Under the pieces are notes generated by a model, which searched no databases, was not told the origin of the DNA, and saw only the letters and a program-made list of their open reading frames with translations. Positions 12,223 to 23,831 of a stretch of 64,000 nucleotides of DNA are shown here, piece by piece. The position numbers and the translations under genes are program-made. The stretch comes from Ottelia alismoides (lineage: Eukaryota; Streptophyta; Magnoliopsida; Alismatales; Hydrocharitaceae): assembly GCA_037367405.1 (NCBI GenBank), contig JAZKJV010000600.1, positions 1,798,001 through 1,862,000 of the forward strand. The letters are read 5' to 3'. The stretch's first letter is position 1; every line of letters begins with the position of its first letter.

Positions 12223-12552
12223 CCGCAGCGACATTGTGGTCCTGCCTTGTGTGGACTATTTAGACCCTTGCCAAACCCATGTTATCACTCCCCCTACTCT
12301 ATTCCTGGTCGATCAGGTCAAGTATGGACCTTCTCTCGGGGTTTGGATCAGTCTGTATTTATTGCATAAATACCTCCTTTCTTTTTCTTTTCTTATTTAT
12401 TCTTTTATTTTTGTACAAAAAGTGTTAAAAATGCAATTTTAACACATGAATGCAAAATGGTAATTGTATACAATTAATGGGTATTTATAGGTGTTTGACT
12501 AAGAAAATTAAGCTAAAATAAAAGAATAAAGGCGATGAATCGTGGATTCATC
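12223..12552 (-). repeat. inverted 5' end of a second LTR of the same family
   Basis: Read on the minus strand from 12552, this begins TGATGAATCCACGATTCATC and follows the first 300 bases of the 3' LTR at 8448, including the AGTAGGGGGAG stretch. It is therefore the start of an oppositely oriented LTR, cut off on its left where the 8448-12222 LTR ends. Its outer end abuts the gag of another element at 12553. The simplest reading is an LTR inserted into that gag and later itself entered by the first element. Confidence 0.65.
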
Positions 12553-14638
12553 ACTCCTCAAGGAAAGGGCAAGGGTCAGCAGCCTCTCCAGCCAGAACAA
12601 GGACAGATGCCTGATCAGAATAAGGTAAATGCACAGTTGTTGGCATCTATCCAAGCCATTCAGCAGCAGTTGACAGAACAAGCCCTAACACATACTGCTT
12701 TCCAGGATATGCTGAATGATGTTATGAATATGCAAGCAGCAGGAGGAGGAAATAGACCAGAAGGAGGTGGTGGACCCCGTGATAACCCAGACAAGGAAGA
12801 GCCTAAACAAGGGAGGCCCAAACCCACATTGAAAGAGACATACAACCCTGGAGACAGCCATATGAACGAGTGGATCCTCATACCACCGATGCATGCTCAC
12901 TTTGAGCTGAAGCCTCTGTTTCTTGCTCTTCTTCCTTATTTCTATGGTAATACCAATGAAGAGCCATACATTCATCTGCAGCAGTTTTCGCGCATTTATC
13001 GTACGATCCACTATCCTAATGTTCCCTTGGATGTAGTGAACATGATGGTGTTCCCCTTCAATCTATAGGATAAGGCCCTCTAGTGGGTTAACCATTTGGG
13101 AAAGGTTGTGATGACATGGGAGGAATTTAAGTCTGCCTTCATGCACAACTTTTATCCTCTTGGTGGGCTCAATCAGATGCGAGACAGAATTAGCAACTTC
13201 TCTTAGGGATCCCACGAATCCATTCATGAAGCCTGGGAGAGATTCACATATCTGCAGAAGTGCCCCCATCACGAAATCCCAAGTACCAGGTTGGTCCAAC
13301 ATTTCTTTAGGGGCCTGAACATAGAAAGCCAAAGGCTCGTCGACGCAACCAGTGAGAAATCACATCTTGACAAGGATGAAGATGTTGTCTTGCAAATTTT
13401 TGAGGAAATGGCCTAAGTAGAGGTCACCCTCTCTTCATCCAAGGCATACCAGAAGCAGCCCCAGATACTCCAGAATCAAGTCCATATGGCAGCGTCACGT
13501 GAGGCGGAGAGAGATGAGAGCTCCAACCTTAGCATAATCGGGAGCCATCTCTCGAAGGTTGATATCATTGAAAAATGATCACAGGACCTTGAAAAACTCA
13601 TTGTGATCGAGAAGAGGATGTAGAATCTTGATAAATAGGACCAGATCACCAAGCCGTTGGAACTGCTGGTGGGCACCATCAGTTCTGTCCAGTCGGCAAC
13701 ACCATCTCCAGATGCTCCAGCTGAGAAGAAGAACGATCCATCACCACCACATCAACCTCAACTGAGCCAGCAACCACCAGCGGTCCATCACGTATACTAC
13801 GTGCAGGTGCTTGACCAGGTCCAGCCGCAACAGCAGATGGTTGTCTACCAGTCAGACTTCCTTCCATCATTAGATCCAGCCTTCCCACCACCACCCCTGA
13901 TCCAAGAAGTTAATGGGGTTTGGAGCAATGATGCACAACCAGCCCGTCCTACCGGACACCCTCAGGGCCAGCAACAAGCTAACAGGCAGTAACACCAACC
14001 ACGTGGTGGTCGATTTGGTCAGTCCTCCCAACCTCCACCGCAGTATCACCAACCTCTCTATGATGTCAATCAATGGAGGCAACACCAACAATATCAGTAG
14101 TCGTAGTACTGACAGCCACATCCATACCACCAATATGTGGTTGCCCTGCCTCCACAATATCAGTAGTATCATCCTTCCTCCTACCATCAATATCAGCTTC
14201 CTCCACCACCGCAACACCACCAGTAGTCATCGCCTCAATTCTCGAACACTCAGTAATAGTGTGGCCCGCACGCTGAACCGACTGAGGCGAATCCTATGAA
14301 CCCAACCCTCAATTGATTGGCCCAGCTTGTCAAAGGGCTAACAGATATGACAAGGAAGTTAGATGACCTGATCGCCACAAAAACCACCATTCCAGCGCAT
14401 GTCGAAGCCAACCCCAACAGCTTCAAGAGAAAGGAGCAGGTAGAATGTGATGCCCCATCTATGCCTGTAGAGTCAGATGATTGTGCTATTGTTTTATCTA
14501 ATGTTGTCACTTTCAGGAGTGGTAGGCCACCTGCCATCAACAAGGGGAAGAATAAAGCTTCAGGTGAATCATCATCTTCTGCATCACCGTGCCAAATACA
14601 GGGATGGTTGAGGAAGAAGAAAGAAGATCCATTCTAGC
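12553..14638 (+). pseudogene. gag of the second Athila-like element
   Basis: The frame runs from a Gln-rich N-terminal segment through the gag domain to a Gln/Pro/His-rich tail ending near 14638. Stops at 13066, 13081, 13204 and many in 13990-14300 interrupt it. Several in the repetitive tail read CAGTAG, where the neighbouring units have CAGCAG, as expected if Gln codons decayed by C-to-T change. The apparent ATG at 12535 lies in the adjoining LTR fragment and is accidental. Confidence 0.75.
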
Positions 14639-15189
14639 TGCTACTCGCCACCATCACCAAAAAGAATAAAAAAATTAGAAAAAGAACAAAAAGAAGATCG
14701 TCGCCAAAGCAAAGCTGTGCCAGCCATGGAGGAGCCGCCAACAGCAGTCGATCCCACGCCAACCGACGGAGCGGAGGACCTACTTTTTCCCATCCACTAG
14801 CACCGGCATCTCAGCTTCCAAATTGTACTCCTTTTTGTGACTCGGATGTAACACAAATTGTGGACAAGGATTTTGTTGTAAATACGAACTCTGTTTCTGA
14901 TTCCAACAATGTACATATTTCTTTTCTTGATGCAATAGAAAAATCCAAAAAAAAAGGTACAAAAAGGAAAAAATGCATTATCTGATCCTGGAGTTGTGGA
15001 TATTATTAATAACTTGACTATTGAGATTCCTTTGATGAAGGCCATGGAGTACATGCCAGCTGTGAAGAAAGGTTTAAAAGAAGCATGTACAAGCAAGCGT
15101 TGCCCAGCACGAAATAATAGACGCCAACAGGTTGAGAAGCATGTCCTCACCATGACCATTGTCGCAGCCATCAGTAACCTCCCATAGAA

Positions 15190-16203
15190 GAAGCAGGACA
15201 AAGGAGCACCTCTTATAAGTTGGGAGATTTTTGATCAAGTCTTCGAGCGTACTCTGCTTGACAGCGGTTCTTCCATCAACCTTCTGCCCTCATCATTATT
15301 GCAAGAATTTGGGCTAGGTCCTCTCAAGCAGACACAAATGATCCTTCAGTTCGTTGACCGATACATTAAGTGACCTAGAGGTCTTTTGGAAGATGTTGCG
15401 GTGAAGGTACGAGAAATGCAGTTCCCAGTTGACTTTGTAGTCCTTGATATGGACTCTCTTGCACCCTTACTCCAGACTCCTATCATCCTTGGTCGGCCAT
15501 TCTTGCACACCTCATAAGCCGTGGTTGACTATGGGTCTGGCAAGATTACATTCAGCTCGGGCAACAAAAGAAACACCATAGACATGATCAGTGAGCTTAA
15601 GATCGTAAATGATGAGGGACATGCAGCACCGCCTGAAGCAGACTATGACTTCATGGAGGAAATCAGAGACATACCGCTTTCTTTGAACGATCCATGGACA
15701 CAAGAAATCCTCTCCCTGGAGGAGGACCTGGAAAGCACAATTGAGGCGAGCTCCGATGATAATTGGGAGACATACTCCAATATGCTGATGCATCTTTTTG
15801 ATGCCAATGATTCACTCCAACCCGAACACAATGATCCTACTGCAGAACCGTTCGACACATTATCAGAATCTTAATAGAGCACTGAGGTCAGGAACCTTGC
15901 AAAAGTTCAGGCAACACATCCTCCGACCAACAGTGTTTCATAAGTGACCGAGAAACTGGCCTAATCAGAATCGGAACTCAAGCCACTTCCAGCAGGACTG
16001 AAGTATGCTTTCCTTGCGGGTGCGGAAAACATGTATCCGGTCATCATCAGCAGGAAGCTGACCTCGGAGCAAGAATCTCGACTTCTTGAGGTTCTAGAGA
16101 AAAACTGAAAGGCACTTGGTTGGCATGTATTAAATCTCCGCGGGATAAATCCTCCATTGTGTTCACACCACATTTACTTGGAAGAAGATGCCAAACCGGC
16201 ATT
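15190..16203 (+). pseudogene. protease and linker of the second Athila-like element
   Basis: The aspartic-protease motif LLDSGSSINLLPSSLL is followed by [10 protein letters not shown] and [11 protein letters not shown], matching the first element's protease in order. TGA at about 15371 and TAA near 15517 and 15872 break the frame. An acidic linker follows to HIYLEEDAKP, where the element ends abruptly. Without RT it could not act alone. Confidence 0.75.
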
Positions 16204-16967
16204 TTGTTCTACAATTAATTCTCTACGTTGTTGCACATGCTTTGTATTTTTATGATTTATGGTTAATAAATAATATATATTTGTGTGTGAATTGTACTTA
16301 GAAATTCATAATTAATTAACCATCATTCAAAAAATTACCAAAAATTCATGGATAGTGGAATTAATTGTTAATCACATTATGACCCAAAAGATTGCATTGA
16401 CATGCATATTTTGCTCCATAAAAATCATTAAGGTACCGTTTGGTTCGCGGGTTACCTACGGGTTAGGGGAGTTTACCCCGCTTAACCCACATCCCACTCT
16501 CTCCCCATGGGTCCCACTTTATCCTTTTAAAAAAAAATAAATAAATCAATTTTACATCATCAATCCTATCAAAAAATAATATATTATACCATCATATCAT
16601 ATAAAAACTATAAACTACTCCACTTCTACTCCCTTTTCCAAACTTCAATACAATCACATCACAATAACTACTCACGTTTTCAAACTCCAATACAATCATA
16701 TCACCCCAAACCCACTTCTAACCCACCCCCATTTTTACCCTCTATCCAAACACCAAAACACAAAAATGGGTTACCCTCTACCATTAACCCGCCTTAACCT
16801 CCCAACCAAACGCACCCTGGGTTTTGCATTGATTAAGTTTAATGAGTATAAATTGCTAGATTTTTAGGGTTTAAGATTTTTTGAGATATTTCACATGGTG
16901 GTAAGTTTTGGATAATTTTATTTCCTTAAAATAAATTGATTTTATATTTATTAAAATTGATCTATCA
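16204..16967 (+). repeat. 3'-part LTR fragment, forward orientation
   Basis: The stretch 16800-16967 (TTTTTAGGGTTTAAGATTTT and onward) is closely similar to the reverse complement of about 27400-27540, which lies inside the minus-strand LTR at 26941-31250. So this is a piece of an LTR in forward orientation, interrupted by the TIR element at 16431-16818. Both borders are abrupt. Confidence 0.5.
16431..16818. mobile_element. 388 bp TIR element (MITE-like)
   Basis: The left end reads AGGTACCGTTTGGTTCGCGG. The right end, reverse-complemented, reads AGGGTGCGTTTGGTTGGGAG, sharing the GTTTGGTT core common in plant non-autonomous DNA transposons. Comparison with the related LTR at 27520-27560 shows the host sequence continuing across the insertion. 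I could not find a clean target duplication, so the superfamily (hAT or PIF/Harbinger) stays open. Confidence 0.6.
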
Positions 16968-18499
16968 CCAACCTCAAGCACGTAGAGTCAATCTCATGGA
17001 AGAATTAAGGCGAAAAATGGATCAAGGGAAGAATTTAGATCTAGAGATTTTTTTATAGAGGTCGAGTGAGGGACAAATTTGAAATTGGAAAGTGGCATGC
17101 AATCCAATGTGAGGAGGTGAAAATTGTTAAGGCGAAGGAGTCTGATGTGCAGGGAATAATAGAACATAAAAATTATGGGAAAAGGAGAGATGGACAGAAT
17201 ATGATAAATCAGAGAAGGAAGAAGGTTCTGGTATTATTTGGGTATTTGGGTCAAAAGGACAGTTGACCTGGATCAACAATCCTTTGTCCACTAAACATGA
17301 GAGAGGATCTCAATGTTGTCAAACACTACATGACAAAATAATTTAATTAAACAGAATTAATCAGAAAATAAATAAATAAGGCTTTAAACGAAAAGGTTTT
17401 CATAATAAAAAATATTTATGAATAAATTAATTAATTTTCGGTGATTTTTAATATATTAATTAATTAAAAATGGTAAAATAATTATATACCTTTATTCACA
17501 AGTATAAAATACACATATATATACATGACATCTATACTTTTAATTAATTACTTTTACTAAAAATAACTTAATTTAATATTTTATTTATTTATAGAATAAA
17601 TAAAGGATTTTAAATATATTTTTATTTTATTTTTATAAATTATTTTAGTAGTTTAATTAAATAAGGTTATGTACAATATAGGTACATGATACCCATAGTG
17701 GAAATGCATTTATTTTATTTTTGATTATTTTAAATTTTGTTATTTTATTATATTTTATATAAATAATATAAAATATATAAATAATAATACCATATATTCA
17801 AAATAAAATAAATAAATAAACATTAGGTACAATATAGACACTTTGTACAATAGCACTCCAAAAAACCAACTTTTACATCTAAACTCCAATTTTATGAAAT
17901 CAATTTCATTTTAAAGATTATTTATTTTGAACATAAAAGAGAATTTGATTTATTTTGAATTTTTATGGAGTAGATATTGATCTATCAATATTGGATTTAT
18001 GATTTTCTTCATAGTGTTGTCTTTCTTATTCCACAGAGGTTTCTTCTTGCAATCATTTATATTATATAAATCTTATTTTTATATACAAGTTCAAAGAATA
18101 AAATATTTTTGTTGGAGTTTGTTTTGGTGATGGTAAAATCATAGAAGATATATACAATGTGTACAATGATTATGTACTTGTGCACTTTGATTTTCTGGAT
18201 TATTGTTGATAAATGACCCTATCTCACCCTACTTTATTCCTTGTTTATTTGGTCATCTTGACCTACTCTCAAGGTTAGGATCAGCTTGTATTTATTACAT
18301 ATATAAAGGCTTCTTTTTGCTTTATTTTTTCTTTATTTCCTTCTTTATTTATTTTGGGCTAAAACATGATAAATATACACTATTTATAGGTGATCCATGA
18401 TTTATTAAAAAGTGAGAAATAATAGTATTTACAGGTGTTTTGTAAGGGATTTTAAGCCAAAATGAATGAATCAAGATGATGAAATTGTGATTCATCAAT
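16968..18499 (-). repeat. 5'-part LTR fragment, reverse orientation
   Basis: Read on the minus strand from 18499 this begins TGATGAATCACAATTTCATC and follows the LTR start at 8448 (hairpin, GAATAAAGTAGGG near 18230). It then reaches the stretch with the GTTGATCCAGGTCAACTG palindrome near 17260. It is the front half of an oppositely oriented LTR joined to the forward fragment at about 16968. The junction implies rearrangement. Confidence 0.6.
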
Positions 18500-20758
18500 A
18501 TTTTATATAGTATAATGTATATTATCATTAATTAAAATTACAAAAAATAGGAAATAAAATAAAATAAGCACTCTTAATTATATAAAAATACTTGCAAAAT
18601 ATTATAGTGTGCATATATCATATTTTGATTTCAAGTTCTACATGAAAGTTGTAAACCATGAAAAGATCTATAACTTTCACGTTGAACATTTTTTCCTGAT
18701 TTTTCTTCTAAATAATTATTTATCATTTTAAAAGTATTTTTGAACATGTATATGAAAATGAACAACAAACTCATACAAAATAAAATAAACGACAGGATAC
18801 ACTTGGATAAAAGAGCTTCATTGAAGGAACTCCTAGTCAAGGCATCAAGGGATCCCCACCACTAGTAATGTAAATATGGATATTCACATGAACCCTCCCG
18901 GTCAACACATGCTTAATTAATCAAGGCCCTCAAGATTCATGATTTTTTGAGTTATTATATTTATCATTAATCCCATAAAGGCATTAATCATTCAAGCCGT
19001 TTTATTACATTAGTAGCATCGATATAAAATCACGTTGGTCTCACATTATAAACATGTCAGGTTTCTATTTTAGTGATCAATTAAGATATCTCATTGCTCA
19101 TCATTTGAAACTCCAAAACAATGGCTATTCTGCTATAAAACCAATAACTCTTTCTCATATTTAGTTACACAACTTAGTTGTGTATTCCGATAAATTGTTA
19201 AGTAGAACATGTAGATATGCCTATAGTAAACATTGATAGTGTGACATTTTTTATTTAAGCTTGTTTTATATACAATATTTATATCATCTAGCATAATATT
19301 TCATTGAAAATACACAGAAGGCATGCAATGGAACAATAAAATCATAGTTCACACAAAAGGAAGCATCTAAAAATCTAAAATAATGAACATAAAAATATAA
19401 CATAATCGTCATTGAAGCAATAATCCATGCTTAGCAAACATTTGAACAACATTTATATGTTAAAAAAATAAAATAACTAATAACTAGCAATGCTAAAGAA
19501 AATAAATAACACTAATGAATCAATACTAATCGTGCATTCATTAAAACAAACCAAAAGTCGCTTCTTGTATTTCTCTTTATCGATTCTAGTCTACAAGGTA
19601 ATTGTATATCTTTAAATTTTTATAAATTAAAGGTTTGGCGGTGAATCCCAACTCGGGAGTTCACCCTTTTTCCTCTCAAAAAAAATTAAAACAAACCAAA
19701 ATATAAGTTAGAAACCAAATCAAAGTAAATTATACTATGGAGACAATGTAGAGGGTGAAGCTAGAAGTGGTGGGCGATGGCAATGACAAACTAGGGATAG
19801 GAGGAGGAAAAGGTCAGTGTTGGCATCAACCTAGCAACGTTTTGCGGACAATGATGAGACATGATGAGAAGAGGTGAAAAATGGCATGACAATGGCCTGG
19901 GGGAGAGGAGGTGGAGTTTCAGTAGCAAGAATGGGGAGAGAAGGATCGGGAGAGTGAGAGGGCAGCACAACTAAGAGATGGAGGGACAGGAGGGGAAGGA
20001 GCCACAACAAGGGAGAGGATGAGGAGGAGCACAACATCGAGATGTGAGAAGGGAGGTAGAAGATGGCATCATGATGAGGTGGGGGAGAGGAGATGGAGTT
20101 CTGCCAGCAAGAGAGGGGGGGAGCTGAGTGGAGAGGAGGGGGAGAATTAGGAGGGAAAGGGAGAGAGGGAAAATGAAACACCATTTCTGGAAGTGGGGAA
20201 ACATATCCGCGACGGTCAGTAGGCTCCCCACGATGTGTTTTTACGTCGAATTATTATTGACGATGGTTCTTTTGCAGCCGTCAATAATAACTTTACCAAT
20301 TACAAATTATAAAAGCCTTCATATACGACAATTGTATTTTGACCAATGTCAATGTAAGGCACTATAGAGGCTAATTATGTAGACGTAAATGGCTCAACGT
20401 AAACACTCATTTTCCAATAGTGTGTATTACCATTAAATGTATCCACCTTAGATAATTTCACATATATAGTACCCTTTTATAATTTTTATGCATCATTATA
20501 TTGGATGGTGCCTCCCTTTATTAAAATGAAGGGTTCACCACCATTTCAAGTGTATAGGATAAGTTGAAGGAGATGTTAGTTTAATGTTTTATATCATTGT
20601 TGTCGTAGAAACAAAATAGAATATTAGATATGGTCCATTTAATCAACCTGAGTAAGATAACAATAAAGAAGGGTATCAATACACAATCATTTATATATAT
20701 ACAAAGTCACTAAGAGGAAGAAAATCAACTATACAATGAATCAATGTAAAAGTTGATG
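18500..20758. other. intergenic, AT-rich, no gene recognised
   Basis: No coding region or structured RNA was recognised. It contains AT-rich unique-looking sequence, a purine-rich low-complexity block (19740-20170, which yields spurious Ser/Pro ORFs on the minus strand) and a probable CACTA end. The 3' end of the lipase gene follows. Confidence 0.5.
20190..20422 (-). mobile_element. possible CACTA transposon terminus
   Basis: Read on the minus strand from 20422 the sequence starts CACTATTGGAAAATGAGTG, like the ends of CACTA (En/Spm) elements. It is followed by subterminal repeats around ACGTC, GACGG and CCGTCAATAAT. No matching second terminus was found nearby, so the boundaries and completeness are uncertain. 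Confidence 0.4.
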
Positions 20759-22915
20759 TCACTGGTGCCGGTGGAAGAAGGAAGCGACAGAATCATAAAC
20801 GACCTGCTTCGCATCGATGCCCATGATGAAATCCATATGAGCATACTTTTCAACAAATTGGACCTCGATCTTGCTAGGGTCATGGGATTGGAGGTGGTGA
20901 TGTAGGAGCATATCGACATCGATAGGGTCGGAGAGGGAATCACGACCACCATAGGTTAGAAAGAGAGGGATGTGAGTAGGGATGTTGGTAAGGTTATACT
21001 TTGGAGGGCTGATACTTCCATAGTGCATGAGGTTCTCTACTAGATTTCCATAATCAAACTTTACGACCACCCCACTTCTCACCACTGCAAATGCATATTC
21101 GTATTCAAAAGTTATTATTTCAAAAGATATCACTTCGTGATGTATATTTGTAAAAAAACACTGACAACTAGAGCTAGCATGCATAATTTTAACTACATAC
21201 CTTGGGAAAGATGGATCAAGTTCTTGGATGAGGTAGAATGAGGCTCATAAAGCCAGAAGTTTTCCACAGTCGGCATACTAAGGCAACAGTTGTCCCCTAC
21301 AATATTAGCCATTTTATGGGAACAAATTATCTATTTTTCTCCAAATAGAAAATATACACAGTGAAATATGTATATATCTTCTCATCATGCCTGTAATCTC
21401 CGTTAGTATATTGGAGCAATCGATTCTTGAAATGTGGCACAACTCTCGTAAAAGATCCAAAACCACCGGTCTGTTTATCTCACAGGGCATCCAAAAGAAT
21501 AAAGTGTATTAGCTTCTCTGATGTTATTTCCTGGTGACTGCAAGCGAACATATTTGCACGCACAAAAAAGATAAAATAAAAGAAGAGTTCTTATTAAAAA
21601 TCAATATGTGTATATATGAACATACACTTTTATGTTGAATTCCTTAATCCCCAGTGAACTTGCTATCTGTTTTATTACACAGAGAAAATAGAGGAGATAA
21701 GTTAATAAAGAATTAACTAAAGAAACCGGTGATAGGAGGTCAGAGAGAGAGAGAGGTGACCTGTGCAAGATCATTTTGAGCAGCAACATTGAGTAAGGTA
21801 GTGGTCATGTGGCTAAGATATGCAATGGGAGTCAACAATGCTACTGATCTCAACTTATCCACCATCTTCCTCTCTGACAATGATGCCATAGCCATCGTTG
21901 TTCCCTGCATCAACAATCCAAAGACCCTCGTATCGGATATGCACTCATTCTCATTTTGCTTTCTTATGCAATATATACTTAGTGATTAGACACATATGTA
22001 ATAGAGGGGATGCTTACCAACGAATGCCCAACATAATGCAATTTTTGTCCCGTCTTGTTATGCACAAAGTTAATGGTCGCAGGAAAATCGTATTCTACTA
22101 ATTGATCCCATGACCAGTTCCAGAATTCCTATTCATTTGATAGAGATAAAAGGTCTCAAAATCCTTAAATCAATGGGAGAAAACTTAGTTAATTACTTGC
22201 ATTAATTGTATATTAGTTAAGTTAAAGAAATCCTTCATATTTCATTTCATCAAATGTGACTCACATAAGAAGATGGATGGAGAGAACAATGGTTACGACT
22301 CCATTTGGTACCGCGGACATTGGAAATCCATACGTCAAAGCCGTAGTCAGCTAGAACAAAAGGGAGGGATTGGTCCGGAGCATTGAGCATCCATGATGTT
22401 GCATCCTACAAGTAATCAAACACATTCATATAATGCCAAAATCAATATCTCATTAATGGATACTTATTTTATAGACCAATATCGTTTTTAACTTTCAAGG
22501 ATGAATAAGTAACTAATTAACTAACCATTGTCAATCCATGTTGTAATAACACAGGCCTCATCCCCCCTAATTGTCGTCCTCCATTTCCACGACCCTCGGG
22601 GATTCTCTGCATGCTCAGTATATATCCATCCTCGGTTGTTACCTATATATATATATATATCATATCCAACGATGTGGGTATGGAAGAAACATATATATAC
22701 ATATAAAAAGGAGAAAATTATATATCATGTTTACATACATGATATTCTTCACACCAGTATCCTTTTGGAACCACAACTCCTTTGCAAACACCTTGCTCAA
22801 TTTGTGCATCAATGGTAGTAGTAGAAGAGGAGTTCGAATACCCATGGACATAAATGGAAAATGAATATATGATGTAGAGTATGATGATGTAGGAGCTATA
22901 TGCCAAGGACATCAT
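20759..22915 (-). CDS. acid-lipase-family triacylglycerol lipase (AB-hydrolase), nine exons
   Basis: This predicts a 410-residue secreted or vacuolar lipase of the plant triacylglycerol lipase 2 / lysosomal acid lipase family, hydrolysing acyl esters. Exons by eye: 22739-22915, 22526-22642, 22265-22405, 22018-22128, 21761-21904, 21626-21666, 21391-21470, 21201-21296, 20759-21084; all phases fit. Residues 1-25 look like a signal peptide. Then come the lipase-associated N-terminal region ([25 protein letters not shown]), the oxyanion-type LLQHGL, nucleophile GHSLG (Ser181), Asp351 in GGRDSLSD, and His385 in YAHMDF. Length is usual for the family. All introns are GT-AG except the seventh, whose donor reads ACAG|GCATGA (GC-AG). 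No stop or frameshift is seen, so the gene looks intact. The start is the first ATG of a tandem MM; the second is equally possible. Substrate is not predictable. Confidence 0.9.
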
Positions 22916-22998
22916 CTTTTGGCCAAAATGATGCTCGAGTATTTATTTCAAGATTCCTGAAATATTAGAAGAACATTAGAATGAAAATAAATACGAAC

Positions 22999-23010
22999 GC
23001 ACATATAAAT
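22999..23010 (-). promoter_or_regulatory. possible TATA element of the lipase gene
   Basis: The minus strand reads ATTTATATGT about 90 bases before the lipase ATG, beside a GT/AC microsatellite. Position and composition suit a TATA element, but the region is AT-rich, so chance is a real alternative. Confidence 0.3.
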
Positions 23011-23761
23011 GTGTGTGTGTGTATGTTTGTATACATACAAGAATTGTATGTGTGTGATATGTATGCATGCATTTACATCCAACACACATCATTTTAATGA
23101 AAGCTAATTCTTCCAATGGAATAATCATTCGAGTTTAGAATAATTAACTTATAGTAATATGTCGTGGGAACAATTTTCAATCATGCACTAATTTAATTAG
23201 AGACAAAATATAGAGTTGTCGAAATCAATTGTGTCAATTTATGCCATTTTTTAATTATATGTTCTTCAATAAAAAATAATGTGCAAAAATAGATATTAGT
23301 ACGAAATTCAATATATCACGGGAGTATACATGTGATAGAATAGAAATCTTTATATCAGAGCTAGTTTAAGCAATCCACCATTATTAATACTGAATGGAAG
23401 ACTTGGGACCATAAACATGCAAAAAAACACATATGGACATGAGAAATTATATTCTGAAAGTTTTTGTTTGAAACGTCTTTGAAATTCTTTTTCAAAATAG
23501 TATTCACTTTTAATAGAAAATATGGCATGTCCAGAATATGTAGTAGAGAGAGATATTATGCTCATAGTGTGTTGATACATTTACCACTAAAGAAAGCATA
23601 TACGATACCTTCTATTCGAAAGGTTTGGTGTAAAAAACTAGAAAATGCTCAAGAAGGCACAACACAAACTTTCTTTTGCCCAGCAAAAGCTCCACGTTTT
23701 CTTTATGTCATTTGCAATCTACAATTATAAAGAGCAAACAAATACTTTAATTAGGGTTAGG

Positions 23762-23831
23762 AAGTCCAACCATTTTTTGCTAATAAAAGAATGTACAAGT
23801 CCAACCATTTTTTGCTAATAAAAGAATGTAC
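23762..23831. repeat. 35 bp tandem duplication
   Basis: Two exact adjacent copies, 23762-23796 and 23797-23831, each beginning AAGTCCAACCATTTTTTGCT. A perfect, isolated duplication suggests a recent slippage or repair event. Confidence 0.9.

Larger units (their letters stand above)
12553..16203 (+). mobile_element. second Athila-like element, internal fragment
   Basis: This is a plus-strand internal region related to the first element but clearly diverged. It has gag (YFYGNTNEEPYIHLQQFSRI; HESIHEAWERFTYLQKCPHHE), a Gln/Pro-rich tail, and protease (LLDSGSSINLLPSSLL near 15257). It reaches the CSHHIYLEEDAKP stretch just before reverse transcriptase, where homology stops at about 16203. No RT, integrase or own LTR is attached. 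Confidence 0.8.

Noticed and set aside
19831..20231. Minus-strand Ser/Pro/Leu ORFs
   Set aside because: Purine-rich low-complexity DNA, no start context or domain.
21484..21530. Possible lipase exon ([13 protein letters not shown])
   Set aside because: Using it breaks phase with the next exon. The GTATGT donor at 21620-21625 and the acceptor before 21470 join conserved family sequence directly.
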